Made by a program: the position numbers and the translations under genes. 64,000 nucleotides of DNA from Tipula vernalis (lineage: Eukaryota; Arthropoda; Insecta; Diptera; Tipulidae), in assembly GCA_958295665.1 (NCBI GenBank), contig OY282560.1:94278311-94342310 (forward strand), given 5' to 3'. The notes under the pieces were generated by a model. It was not told the origin of the DNA and did not search any database. It saw only the letters and a program-made list of their open reading frames with translations. Below, one piece after another: positions 29,192 to 43,600 of this stretch. Positions within the stretch are counted from its first letter, which is position 1; the number at the start of each line of letters is the position of its first letter.

Positions 29192-31649
29192 GAATCAAAA
29201 TGAAAATTGTCACAGCAATACCAGGTCCCGAAACATATTGATAGAGGTATCAACCATCGTAATCGGACCATTTTAGATTTTTGCCGCCCAAAAACTTGTG
29301 GGCTATAGCACGGTTGATTTTCAATAAAATTGAATTTTCTAAGAAATGTTTAGAAATAATCGAGCAATCCAAATAAAAATTGTCACAGCAATTACAGGTA
29401 CCGAAACCTATTGATAGAGGTATCAACCATCGTAATCGGACAATTTTAGATTTTTGCCGCCCAAAAACTTGTGGGCTATAGCACAGTTGATTTTCAATAA
29501 AATTGAATTTTATAAGAAATGTTTAGAAATAATCGAGCAATCAAAATGAAAATTGTCACAGCAATTACAGGTACCGAAACCTATTGATAGAGGCATCAAC
29601 CATCGTAATCGGACAATTTTAGATTTTTGCCGCCCAAAAACTTGTGGGCTATAGCACAGTTGATTTTCAATAAAATTGAATTTTATAAGAAATGTTTAGA
29701 AATAATCGAGCAACAAAATGAAAATTGTCACAGCAAATACAGGTCCCGAAACCTATTGATAGAGGTATCAACCATCGTCATCGGACCATTTTAGATTTTT
29801 GCCGCCCAAAAACTTGTGGGCTATAGCACAGTTAATTTTCCATAAAATTGAATTTTCTAAGAAATGTTTAGAAATAATCGAGCAATCAAAATGAAAATTG
29901 TCACAGCAATTACAGGTCCCGAAACCTATTGATAGAGGTATCAACCATAGTAATCGGACCATTTTAGATTTTTGCCGCCCAAAAACTTGTGGGCTATAGC
30001 ACAGTTAATTTTCCATAAAATTGAATTTTCTAAGAAATGTTTAGAAATAATCGAGCAATCAAAATGAAAATTGTCACAGCAATTACAGGTCCCGAAACCT
30101 ATTGATAGAGGTATCAACCATCGTAATCGGACCATTTTAGATTTTTGCCGCCCAAAAACTTGTGGGCTATAGCACAGTTAATTTTCAATAAAATTGAATT
30201 TTCTAAGAAATGTTTAGAAATAATCGAGCAATCAAAATGAAAATTGTCACATCAATTACACGTCCCGAAACCTATTGATAGAGGTATCAACCATCGTAAT
30301 CGGACCATTTGAGATTTTTCCCGCCCAAAAACTTGTGGGCTATAGCACAGTTAATTTTCAATAAAATTGAATTTTCTAAGAAATGTTTAGAAATAATCGA
30401 GCAATCAAAATGAGAATTGTCACAGCAATTACAGGTCCCGAAACCTATTGATAGAGGTATCAACCATCGTAATCGGACAATTTTAGATTTTTCACGCCCA
30501 AAAACTTGTGGGCTATAGCACAGTTGATTTTCAATAAAATTGAATTTTCTAAGAAATGTTTAGAAATAATCAAGCAATCAAAATAAAAATTGTCACAGCA
30601 ATTACAGGTCCCGAAACCTATTGATAGAGGTATCAACCATCGTAATCGGACAATTTTAAATTTTTGCCGCCCAAAAACTTGTGGGCTATAGCACAGTAGA
30701 TTTTCAATAAAATTGAATTTTCTAAGAAATGTTTAGAAATAATCGAGCAATCAAAATGAAAATTGTCACAGCAATTACAGGTCCCGAAACCTATTGATAG
30801 AAGTATCAACCATCGTCATCGGACCATTTTAGATTTTTGCCGCCCAAAAACTTGTGGGCTATAGCACAGGTAATTTTCCATAAAATTGAATTTTCTAAGA
30901 AATGTTTAGAAATAATCAAGCAATCAAAATAAAAATTGTCACAGCAATTACAGGTCCCGAAACCTATTGATAGAGGTATCAACCATCGTAATCGGACCAT
31001 TTTAAATTTTTGCCGCCCAAAAACTTGTGGGCTATAGCACAGTTGATTTTCAATAAAATTGAATTTTATAAGAAATGTTTAGAAATAATCGAGCAACAAA
31101 ATGAAAATTGTCACAGCAAATACAGGTCCCGAAACCTATTGATAGAGGTATCAACCATCGTAATCGGACCATTTTAGATTTTTGCCGCCCAAAAACTCGC
31201 ACAGTTGATTTTCAATAAAATTGAATTTTCTAAGAAATGTTTAGAAATAATCAAGCAATCAAAATAAAAATTGTCACAGCAATTACAGGTCCCGAAACCT
31301 ATTTATAGAGGTATCAACCATCGTAATCTGACAATTTTAGATTTTTGCCGCCCAAAAACTTGTGGGCTATAGCACAGTAGATTTTCAATAAAATTTAATA
31401 TTCTAAGAAATGTTTAGAAATAATCGAGCAATCAAAATGAAAATTGTCACAGCAATTACAGGTCCCGAAACCTATTGATAGAGGTATCAACCATCGTAAT
31501 CGGACCATTTTAGATTTTTCCCGCCCAAAAACTTGTGGGCTATAGCACAGTTAATTTTCCATAAAATTGAATTTTCTAAGAAATGTTTAGAAATAATCGA
31601 GCAATCAAAATGAAAATTGTCACATCAATAACACGTCCCGAAACCTATT

Positions 31650-31747
31650 GATAGAGGTATCAACCATCGTAATCGGACCATTTTAGATTTTTCCCGCCCA
31701 AAAACTTGTGGGCTATAGCACAGTTGATTTTCAATAAAATTGAATTT
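31650..31747 (+). repeat. 98-bp deletion monomer of satellite B (first of five)
   Basis: GAATTT joins directly to GATAGAGG at 31747/31748, removing 75 bp. The same junction occurs ending at 33056, 34018, 34944 and 38692. Confidence 0.85.
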
Positions 31748-34700
31748 GATAGAGGTATCAACCATCGTAATCGGACAATTTTAGATTTTTGCCGCCCAAA
31801 AACTTGTGGGCTATAGCACAGTTGATTTTCAATAAAATTGAATTTTCTAAGAAATGTTTATAAATAATCGAGCAACAAAATGAAAATTGTCACAGCAAAT
31901 ACAGGTACCGAAACTTATTGATAGAGGTATTAACCATCGTAATCGGACAATTTTAGAATTTTGCCGCCCAAAAACTTGTGGGCTATAGCACAGTTGATTT
32001 TCAATAAAATTGAATTTTATAAGAAATGTTTAGAAATAATCGAGCAATCAAAATGAAAATTTGCCACAGCAATTACAGGTACCGAAACCTATTGATAGAG
32101 GTACTAACCATCGTAATCGGACAATTTTAGGTTTTTGCCGCCCAAAAACTTGTGGGCTATATCACAGTTGATTTTCAATAAAATTGAATTTTATAAGAAA
32201 TGTTTAGAAATAATCGAGCAATCAAAATGAAAATTGTCACAGCAATTACAGGTACCGAAACTTATTGATAGAGGTATTAACCATCGTAATCGGACAATTT
32301 TAGAATTTTGCCGCCCAAAAACTTGTGGGCTATAGCACAGTTGATTTTCAATAAAATTGAATTTTATAAGAAATGTTTAGAAATAATCGAGCAATCAAAA
32401 TGAAAATTGTCACAGCAATTACAGGTACCGAAACCTATTGATAGAGGTATCAACCATCGTAATCGGACAATTTTAAATTTTTGCCGCCCAAAAACTTGTG
32501 GGCTATAGCACAGTTGATTTTCAATAAAATTGAATTTTCTAAGAAATGTTTAGAAATAATCGAGCAATCAAAATGAAAATTGTCACAGCAATTACAGGTC
32601 CCGAAACCTATTGATAGAGGTATCAACCATCGTAATCGGACCATTTTAGATTTTTGCCGCCCAAAAACTTGTGGGCTATAGCACAGTTGATTTTCAATAA
32701 AATTGAATTTTCTTAGAAATGTTTAGAAATAATCGAGCAATCAAAATGAAAATTGTCACATCAATTACACGTCCCGAAACCTATTGATAGAGGTATCAAC
32801 CATCGTAATCGGACAATTTTAGATTTTTGCCGCCCAAAAACTTGTGGGCTATAGCACAGTTGATTTTCAATAAAATTGAATTTTCTAAGAAATGTTTAGA
32901 AATAATCAAGCAATCAAAATAAAAATTGCCACAGCAATTACAGGTCCCGAAACCTATTGATAGAGGTATCAACCATCGTAATCGGACCATTTTAGATTTT
33001 TCCCGCCCAAAAACTTGTGGGCTATAGCACAGTTGATTTTCAATAAAATTGAATTTGATAGAGGTATCAACCATCGTAATCGGACAATTTTAGATTTTTG
33101 CCGCCCAAAAACTTGTGGGCTATAGCACAGTTGATTTTCAATAAAATTGAATTTTCTAAGAAATGTTTATAAATAATCGAGCAACAAAATGAAAATTGTC
33201 ACAGCAAATACAGGTCCCGAAACCTATTGATAGAGGTATCAACCATCGTCATCGGACCATTTTAGATTTTTGCCGCCCAAAAACTTGTGGGCTATAGCAC
33301 AGTTAATTTTCCATAAAATTGAATTTTCTAAGAAATGTTTAGAAATAATCGAGCAATCAAAATGAAAATTGTCACAGCAATTACAGGTCCCGAAACCTAT
33401 TGATAGAGGTATCAACCATAGTAATCGGACCATTTTAGATTTTTGCCGCCCAAAAACTTGTGGGCTATAGCACAGTTAATTTTCCATAAAATTGAATTTT
33501 CTAAGAAATGTTTAGAAATAATCGAGCAATCAAAATGAAAATTGTCACATCAATTACACGTCCCGAAACCTATTGATAGAGGTATCAACCATCGTAATCG
33601 GACCATTTTAGATTTTTGCCGCCCAAAAACTTGTGGGCTATAGCACAGTTGATTTTCAATAAAATTGAATTTTCTTAGAAATGTTTAGAAATAATCGAGC
33701 AATCAAAATGAAAATTGTCACATCAATTACACGTCCCGAAACCTATTGATAGAGGTATCAACCATCGTAATCGGACAATTTTAGATTTTTGCCGCCCAAA
33801 AACTTGTGGGCTATAGCACAGTTGATTTTCAATAAAATTGAATTTTCTAAGAAATGTTTAGAAATAATCAAGCAATCAAAATAAAAATTGCCACAGCAAT
33901 TACAGGTCCCGAAACCTATTGATAGAGGTATCAACCATCGTAATCGGACCATTTTAGATTTTTCCCGCCCAAAAACTTGTGGGCTATAGCACAGTTGATT
34001 TTCAATAAAATTGAATTTGATAGAGGTATCAACCATCGTAATCGGACAATTTTAGATTTTTGCCGCCCAAAAACTTGTGGGCTATAGCACAGTTGATTTT
34101 CAATAAAATTGAATTTTCTAAGAAATGTTTATAAATAATCGAGCAACAAAATGAAAATTGTCACAGCAAATACAGGTCCCGAAACCTATTGATAGAGGTA
34201 TCAACCATCGTCATCGGACCATTTTAGATTTTTGCCGCCCAAAAACTTGTGGGCTATAGCACAGTTAATTTTCCATAAAATTGAATTTTCTAAGAAATGT
34301 TTAGAAATAATCGAGCAATCAAAATGAAAATTGTCACAGCAATTACAGGTCCCGAAACCTATTGATAGAGGTATCAACCATCGTCATCGGACCATTTTAG
34401 ATTTTTGCCGCCCAAAAACTTGTGGGCTATAGCACAGTTAATTTTCCATAAAATTGAATTTTCTAAGAAATGTTTAGAAATAATCGAGCAATCAAAATGA
34501 AAATTGTCACAGCAATTACAGGTCCCGAAACCTATTGATAGAGGTATCAACCATCGTAATCGGACCATTTTAGATTTTTGCCGCCCAAAAACTTGTGGGC
34601 TATAGCACAGTTAATTTTCAATAAAATTGAATTTTCTAAGAAATGTTTAGAAATAATCGAGCAATCAAAATGAAAATTGTCACATCAATTACACGTCCCG

Positions 34701-37140
34701 AAACCTATTGATAGAGGTATCAACCATCGTAATCGGACAATTTTAAATTTTTGCCGCCCAAAAACTTGTGGGCTATAGCACAGTAGATTTTCAATAAAAT
34801 TGAATTTTATAAGAAATGTTTAGAAATAATCGAGCAATCAAAATGAAAATTGTCACAGCAATTACAGGTCCCGAAACCTATTGATAGAGGTATCAACCAT
34901 CGTCATCGGCTATAGCACAGTTGATTTTCAATAAAATTGAATTTGATAGAGGTATCAACCATCGTAATCGGACAATTTTAGATTTTTGCCGCCCAAAAAC
35001 TTGTGGGCTATAGCACAGTTAATTTTCCATAAAATTGAATTTTCTAAGAAATGTTTAGAAATAATCGAGCAATCAAAATGAAAATTGTCACAGCAATTAC
35101 AGGTCGCGAAACCTATTGATAGAGGTATCAACCATCGTAATCGGACAATTTTAGATTTTTGCCGCCCAAAAACTTGTGGGCTATAGCACAGTTAATTTTC
35201 AATAAAATTGAATTTTCTAAGAAATGTTTAGAAATAATCGAGCAATCAAAATGAGAATTGTCACAGCAATTACAGGTCCCGAAACCTATTGATAGAGGTA
35301 TCAACTATCGTAATCGGACAATTTTAGATTTTTCACGCCCAAAAACTTGTGGGCTATAGCACAGTTGATTTTCAATAAAATTGAATTTTATAAGAAATGT
35401 TTAGAAATAATCAAGCAATCAAAATAAAAATTGTCACAGCAATTACAGGTCCCGAAACCTATTGATAGAGGTATCAACCATCATAATCGGACAATTTTAA
35501 ATTTTTGCCGCCCAAAAACTTGTGGGCTATAGCACAGTAGATTTTCAATAAAATTGAATTTTATAAGAAATGTTTAGAAATAATCGAGCAATCAAAATGA
35601 AAATTGTCACAGCAATTACAGGTCCCGAAACCTATTGATAGAGGTATCAACCATCGTCATCGGACCATTTTAGATTTTTGCCGCCCAAAAACTTGTGGGC
35701 TATAGCACAGTTAATTTTCCATAAAATTGAATTTTCTAAGAAATGTTTAGAAATAATCAAGCAATCAAAATAAAAATTGTCACAGCAATTACAGGTCCCG
35801 AAACCTATTGATAGAGGTATCAACCATCGTAATCGGACCATTTTAAATTTTTGCCGCCCAAAAACTTGTGGGCTATAGCACAGTTGATTTTCAATAAAAT
35901 TGAATTTTATAAGAAATGTTTAGAAATAATCAAGCAATCAAAATAAAAATTGTCACAGCAATTACAGGTTCCGAAACCTATTTATAGAGGTATCAACCAT
36001 CGTAATCTGACAATTTTAGATTTTTGCCGCCCAAAAACTTGTGGGCTATAGCACAGTAGATTTTCAATAAAATTGAATATTCTAAGAAATGTTTAGAAAT
36101 AATCGAGCAATCAAAATGGAAATTGTCACAGCAATTACAGGTCCCGAAACCTATTGATAGAGGTATCAACCATCGTAATCGGACCATTTTAGATTTTTGC
36201 CGCCCAAAAACTTGTGGGCTATAGCACAGTTAATTTTCCATAAAATTGAATTTTCTAAGAAATGTTTAGAAATAATCGAGCAATCAAAATGAAAATTGTC
36301 ACATCAATTACACGTCCCGAAACCTATTGATAGAGGTATCAACCATCGTAATCGGACCATTTTAGATTTTTCCCGCCCAAAAACTTGTGGGCTATAGCAC
36401 AGTTGATTTTCAATAAAATTGAATTTTCTAAGAAATGTTTAGAAATAATCGAGCAATCAAAATGAAAATTGTCACAGCAATTACAGGTCCCGAAACCTAT
36501 TGATAGAGGTATCAACCATCGTAATCGGACCATTTTAGATTTTTGCCGCCCAAAAACTTGTGGGCTATAGCACAGTTGATTTTCAATAAAATTGAATTTT
36601 ATAAGAAATGTTTAGAAATAATCAAGCAATCAAAATAAAAATTGTCACAGCAATTACAGGTCCCGAAACCTATTGATAGAGGTATCAACCATCGTAATCG
36701 GACAATTTTAGATTTTTGCCGCCCAAAAACTTGTGGGCTATAGCACAGTAGATTTTCAATAAAATTGAATTTTCTAAGAAATGTTTAGAAATAATCGAGC
36801 AATCAAAATGAAAATTGTCACAGCAAATACAGGTCCCGAAACCTATTGATAGAGGTATCAACCATCGTAATCGGACCATTTTAGATTTTTCACGCCCAAA
36901 AACTTGTGGGCTATAGCACAGTAGATTTTCAATAAAATTGAATATTCTAAGAAATGTTTAGAAATAATCGAGCAATCAAAATGAAAATTGTCACAGCAAT
37001 TACAGGTCCCGAAACCTATTGATAGAGGTATCAACCATCGTAATCTGACAATTTTAGATTTTTGCCGCCCAAAAACTTGTGGGCTATAGCACAGTTGATT
37101 TTCAATAAAATTGAATTTTATAAGAAATGTTTAGAAATAA

Positions 37141-37160
37141 TCGAGCATCGAGCTAATTTT
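37141..37160 (+). repeat. rearranged monomer junction
   Basis: TCGAGCATCGAGCTAATTTT joins the region after AATCGAGCA to the part of the next monomer before TTTTCCATAAAATT, skipping most of a monomer. Seen once. Confidence 0.8.
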
Positions 37161-37561
37161 CCATAAAATTGAATTTTCTAAGAAATGTTTAGAAATAATC
37201 GAGCAATCAAAATGAAAATTGTCACAGCAATTACAGGTCCCGAAACCTATTGATAGAGGTATCAACCATCGTAATCGGACCATTTTAGAATTTTCCCGCC
37301 CAAAAATTTGTGGGCTATAGCACAGTTAATTTTCAATAAAATTGAATTTTCCAAGAAATGTTTAGAAATAATCGAGCAATCAAAATGAAAATTGTCACAT
37401 CAATTACACGTCCCGAAACCTATTGATAGAGGTATCAACCATCGTAATCGGACCATTTTAGATTTTTGCCGCCCAAAAACTTGTGGGCTATAGCACAGTT
37501 GATTTTCAATAAAATTGAATTTTCTAAGAAATGTTTAGAAATAATCGAGCAATCAAAATGA

Positions 37562-37683
37562 AAATTGTCACAGCAATTACAGGTCCCGAAACCTATTGAT
37601 AGAGGTATCAACCATCGTAATCGGACAATTTTAGATTTTTGCCGCCCAAAAACTTGTGGGCAATAATCGAGCAATTAAAATGA
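37562..37683 (+). repeat. 122-bp deletion monomer of satellite B (first of three)
   Basis: GTGGGC joins to AATAATCG at 37661/37662, a 51-bp loss. The same junction occurs at 42033 and, with small changes, at 48038. Confidence 0.8.
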
Positions 37684-40600
37684 AAATTGTCACAGCAATT
37701 ACAGGTCCCGAAACCTATTGATAGAGGTATCAACCATCGTAATCGGACAATTTTAGATTTTTGCAGCACAAAAACTTGTGGGCTATAACACAGTTGATTT
37801 TCAATAAAATTGATTTTTATAAGAAATGTTTAGAAATAATCGAGCAATCAAAATGAAAATTGTCACAGCAATTACAGGTCCCGAAACCTATTGATAGAGG
37901 CATCAACCATCGTAATCGGACCATTTTAGATTTTTGCCGCCCAAAAACTTGTGGGCTATAGCACAGTTGATTTTCAATAAAATTGAATTTTATAAGAAAT
38001 GTTTAGAAATAATCGAACAATCAAAATGAAAATTGTCACAGCAAATACAGGTCCCGAAACCTATTGATAGAGGTATCAACCATCGTAATCGGACAATTTT
38101 AGATTTTTGCCGCCCAAAAACTGGTGGGCTATAGCACAGTTGATTTTCAATAAAATTGAATTTTCTAAGAAATGTTTAGAAATAATCGAGCAATCAAAAT
38201 GAGAATTGTCACAGCAATTACAGGTCCCGAAACCTATTGATAGAGGTATCAACCATCGTAATCGGACAATTTTAGATTTTTCACGCCCAAAAACTTGTGG
38301 GCTATAGCACAGTTGATTTTCAATAAAATTGAATTTTCTAAGAAATGTTTAGAAATAATCAAGCAATCAAAATAAAAATTGTCACAGCAATTACAGGTCC
38401 CGAAACCTATTGATAGAGGTATCAACCATCGTAATCGGACAATTTTAAATTTTTGCCGCCCAAAAACTTGTGGGCTATAGCACAGTAGATTTTCAATAAA
38501 ATTGAATTATATAAGAAATGTTTAGAAATAATCGAGCAATCAAAATGAAAATTGTCACAGCAATTACAGGTCCCGAAACCTATTGATAGAGGTATCAACC
38601 ATCGTAATCGGACCATTTTAGATTTTTCCCGCCCAAAAACTTGTGGGCTATAGCACAGTTGATTTTCAATAAAATTGAATTTGATAGAGGTATCAACCAT
38701 CGTAATCGGACAATTTTAGATTTTTGCCGCCCAAAAACTTGTGGGCTATAGCACAGTTAATTTTCCATAAAATTGAATTTTCTAAGAAATGTTTAGAAAT
38801 AATCGAGCAATCAAAATGAAAATTGTCACAGCAATTACAGGTCCCGAAACCTATTGATAGAGGTATCAACCATAGTAATCGGACCATTTTAGATTTTTGC
38901 CGCCCAAAAACTTGTGGGCTATAGCACAGTTAATTTTCCATAAAATTGAATTTTCTAAGAAATGTTTAGAAATAATCGAGCAATCAAAATGAAAATTGTC
39001 ACAGCAATTACAGGTCCCGAAACCTATTGATAGAGGTATCAACCATCGTAATCGGACAATTTTAGATTTTTGCCGCCCAAAAACTTGTGGGCTATAGCAT
39101 AGTTAATTTTCAATAAAATTGAATTTTTTAAGAAATGTTTAGAAATAATCGAGCAATCAAAATGAAAATTGTCACATCAATTACACGTCCCGAAACCTAT
39201 TGATAGAGGTATCAACCATCGTAATCGGACCATTTGAGATTTTTCCCGCCCAAAAACTTGTGGGCTATAGCACAGTTAATTTTCAATAAAATTGAATTTT
39301 CTAAGAAATGTTTAGAAATAATCGAGCAATCAAAATGAGAATTGTCACAGCAATTACAGGTCCCGAAACCTATTGATAGAGGTATCAACCATCGTAATCG
39401 GACAATTTTAGATTTTTCACGCCCAAAAACTTGTGGGCTATAGCACAGTTGATTTTCAATAAAATTGAATTTTCTAAGAAATGTTTAGAAATAATCAAGC
39501 AATCAAAATAAAAATTGTCACAGCAATTACAGGTCCCGAAACCTATTGATAGAGGTATCAACCATCGTAATCGGACAATTTTAAATTTTTGCCGCCCAAA
39601 AACTTGTGGGCTATAGCACAGTAGATTTTCAATAAAATTGAATTTTATAAGAAATGTTTAGAAATAATCGAGCAATCAAAATGAAAATTGTCACAGCAAT
39701 TACAGGTCCCGAAACCTATTGATAGAGGTATCAACCATCGTCATCGGACCATTTTAGATTTTTGCCGCCCAAAAACTTGTGGGCTATAGCACAGTTAATT
39801 TTCCATAAAATTGAATTTTCTAAGAAATGTTTAGAAATAATCAAGCAATCAAAATAAAAATTGTCACAGCAATTACAGGTCCCGAAACCTATTGATAGAG
39901 GTATCAACCATCGTAATCGGACCATTTTAAATTTTTGCCGCCCAAAAACTTGTGGGCTATAGCACAGTTGATTTTCAATAAAATTGAATTTTCTAAGAAA
40001 TGTTTAGAAATAATCAAGCAATCAAAATAAAAATTGCCACAGCAATTACAGGTACCGAAACCTATTTATAGAGGTATCAACCATCGTAATCTGACAATTT
40101 TAGATTTTTGCCGCCCAAAAACTTGTGGGCTATAGCACAGTAGATTTTCAATAAAATTGAATATTCTAAGAAATGTTTAGAAATAATCGAGCAATCAAAA
40201 TGAAAATTGTCACAGCAATTACAGGTCTCGAAACCTATTGATAGAGGTATCAACCATCGTAATCGGACCATTTGAGATTTTTGCCACCCAAAAACTTGTG
40301 GGCTATAGCACAGTTAATTTTCCATAAAATTGAATTTTCTAAGAAATGTTTAGAAATAATCGAGCAATCAAAATGAAAATTGTCACATCAATAACAAGTC
40401 CCGAAACCTATTGATAGAGGTATCAACCATCGTAATCGGACCATTTTAGATTTTTCCCGCCCAAAAACTTGTGGGCTATAGCACAGTTGATTTTCAATAA
40501 AATTGAATTTTCTAAGAAATGTTTAGAAATAATCGAGCAATCAAAATGAAAATTGTCACAGCAATTACAGGTCCCGAAACCTATTGATAGAGGTATCAAC

Positions 40601-43600
40601 CATCGTAATCGGACCATTTTAGATTTTTGCCGCCCAAAAACTTGTGGGCTATAGCACAGTTGATTTTCAATAAAATTGAATTTTCTAAGAAATGTTTAGA
40701 AATAATCGAGCAATCAAAATGAAAATTGTCACATCAATTACACGTCCCGAAACCTATTGATAGAGGTATCAACCATCGTAATCGGACAATTTTAGATTTT
40801 TGCCGCCCAATAACTTGTGGGCTATAGCACAGTTAATTTTCAATTAAATTGAATTTTCTAAGAAATGTTTAGAAATAATCGAGCAATCAAAATGAAAATT
40901 GTCACAGCAATTACAGGTCCCGAAACCTATTGATAGAGGTATCAACCATCGTAATCGGACAATTTTAGATTTTTCACGCCCAAAAACTTGTGGGCTATAG
41001 CACAGTTGATTTTCAATAAAATTGAATTTTATAAGAAATGTTTAGAAATAATCAAGCAATCAAAATAAAAATTGTCACAGCAATTACAGGTCCCGAAACC
41101 TATTGATAGAGGTATCAACCATCGTAATCGGACAATTTTAGATTTTTGCCGCCCAAAAACTTGTGGGCTATAGCACAGTAGATTTTCAATAAAATTGAAT
41201 TTTCTAAGAAATGTTTAGAAATAATCGAGCAATCAAAATGAAAATTGTCACAGCAAATACAGGTCCCGAAACCTATTGATAGAGGTATCAACCATCGTAA
41301 TCGGACCATTTTAGATTTTTCACGCCCAAAAACTTGTGGGCTATAGCACAGTAGATTTTCAATAAAATTGAATATTCTAAGAAATGTTTAGAAATAATCG
41401 AGCAATCAAAATGAAAATTGTCACAGCAATTACAGGTCCCGAAACATATTGATAGAGGTATCAACCATCGTAATCTGACAATTTTAGATTTTTGCCGCCC
41501 AAAAACTTGTGGGCTATAGCATAGTTGATTTTCAATAAAATTGAATTTTATAAGAAATTTTTAGAAATAATCGAGCAATCAAAATGAAAATTGTCACAGC
41601 AATTACAGGTCCCGAAACCTATTGATAGAGGTATCAACCATCGTAATCGGACCATTTTAGAATTTTCCCGCCCAAAAACTTGTGGGCTATAGCACAGTTA
41701 ATTTTCAATAAAATTGAATTTTCCAAGAAATGTTTAGAAATAATCGAGCAATCAAAATGAAAATTGTCACATCAATTACACGTCCCGAAACCTATTGATA
41801 AAGGTATCAACCATCGTAATCGGACCATTTTAGATTTTTGCCGCCCAAAAACTTGTGGGCTATAGCACAGTTGATTTTCAATAAAATTGAATTTTCTAAG
41901 AAATGTTTAGAAATAATCGAGCAATCAAAATGAAAATTGTCACAGCAATTACAGGTCCCGAAACCTATTGATAGAGGTATCAACCATCGTAATCGGACAA
42001 TTTTAGATTTTTGCCGCCCAAAAACTTGTGGGCAATAATCGAGCAATTAAAATGAAAATTGTCACAGCAATTACAGGTCCCGAAACCTATTGATAGAGGT
42101 ATCAACCATCGTAATCGGACAATTTTAGATTTTTGCAGCACAAAAATTTGTGCGCTATAACACAGTTGATTTTCAATAAAATTGATTTTTATAAGAAATG
42201 TTTAGAAATAATCGAGCAATCAAAATGAAAATTGTCACAGCAATTACAGGTCCCGAAACCTATTGATAGAGGTATCAACCATCGTAATCGGACCATTTTA
42301 GATTTTTGCCGCCCAAAAACTTGTGGGCTATAGCACAGTTGATTTTCAATAAAATTGAATTTTCTAAGAAATGTTTAGAAATAATCGAGCAATCAAAATG
42401 AAAATTGCCACAGCAATTACAGGTCCCGAAACCTATTGATAGAGGTATCAACCATCGTAATCAAACCATTTTAGATTTTTCCCGCCCAAAAACTTGTGGG
42501 CTATAGCACAGTTAATTTTCAATAAAATTGAATTTTCTAAGAAATGTTTAGAAATAATCGAGCAATCAAAATGAAAATTGTCACAGCAAATACAGGTCCC
42601 GAAACCTATTGATAGAGGTATCAACCATCGTAATCGGACCATTTTAGATTTTTGCCGCCCAAAAACTTGTGGGCTATAGCACGGCTGATTTTCAATAAAA
42701 TTGAATTTTCTAAGAAATGTTTAGAAATAATCGAGCAATCAAAATGAAAATTGTCACAGCAATTACAGGTCCCGAAACCTATTGATAGAGGTATCAACCA
42801 TCGTAATCGGACCATTTTAGATTTTTGCCGCCCAAAAACTTGTGGGCTATAGCACGGTTGATTTTCAATAAAATTGAATTTTCTAAGAAATGTTTAGAAA
42901 TAATCGAGCAATCAAAATGCAAATTGTCACAGCAATTACAGGTCCCGAAACCTATTGATAGAGGTATCAACCATCGTAATCGGACCATTTTAGATTTTTG
43001 CCGCCCAAAAACTTGTGGGCTATAGCACGGTTGATTTTCAATAAAATTGAATTTTATAAGAAATGTTTAGAAATAATCGAGCAATCAAAATGAAAATTGT
43101 CACAGCAATTACAGGTACCGAAACTTATTGATAGAGGTATTAACCATCGTAATCGGACAATTTTAGAATTTTGCCGCCCAAAAACTTGTGGGCTATAGCA
43201 CAGTTGATTTTCAATAAAATTGAATTTTATAAGAAATGTTTAGAAATAATCGAGCAATCAAAATGAAAATTTGCCACAGCAATTACAGGTACCGAAACCT
43301 ATTGATAGAGGTACCAACCATCGTAATCGGACAATTTTAGGTTTTTGCCGCCCAAAAACTTGTGGGCTATAGCACAGTTGATTTTCAATAAAATTGAATT
43401 TTATAAGAAATGTTTAGAAATAATCGAGCAATCAAAATGAAAATTGTCACAGCAATCACAGGTACCGAAACTTATTGATAGAGGTATTAACCATCGTAAT
43501 CGGACAATTTTAGAATTTTGCCGCCCAAAAACTTGTGGGCTATAGCACAGTTGATTTTCAATAAAATTGAATTTTATAAGAAATGTTTAGAAATAATCGA

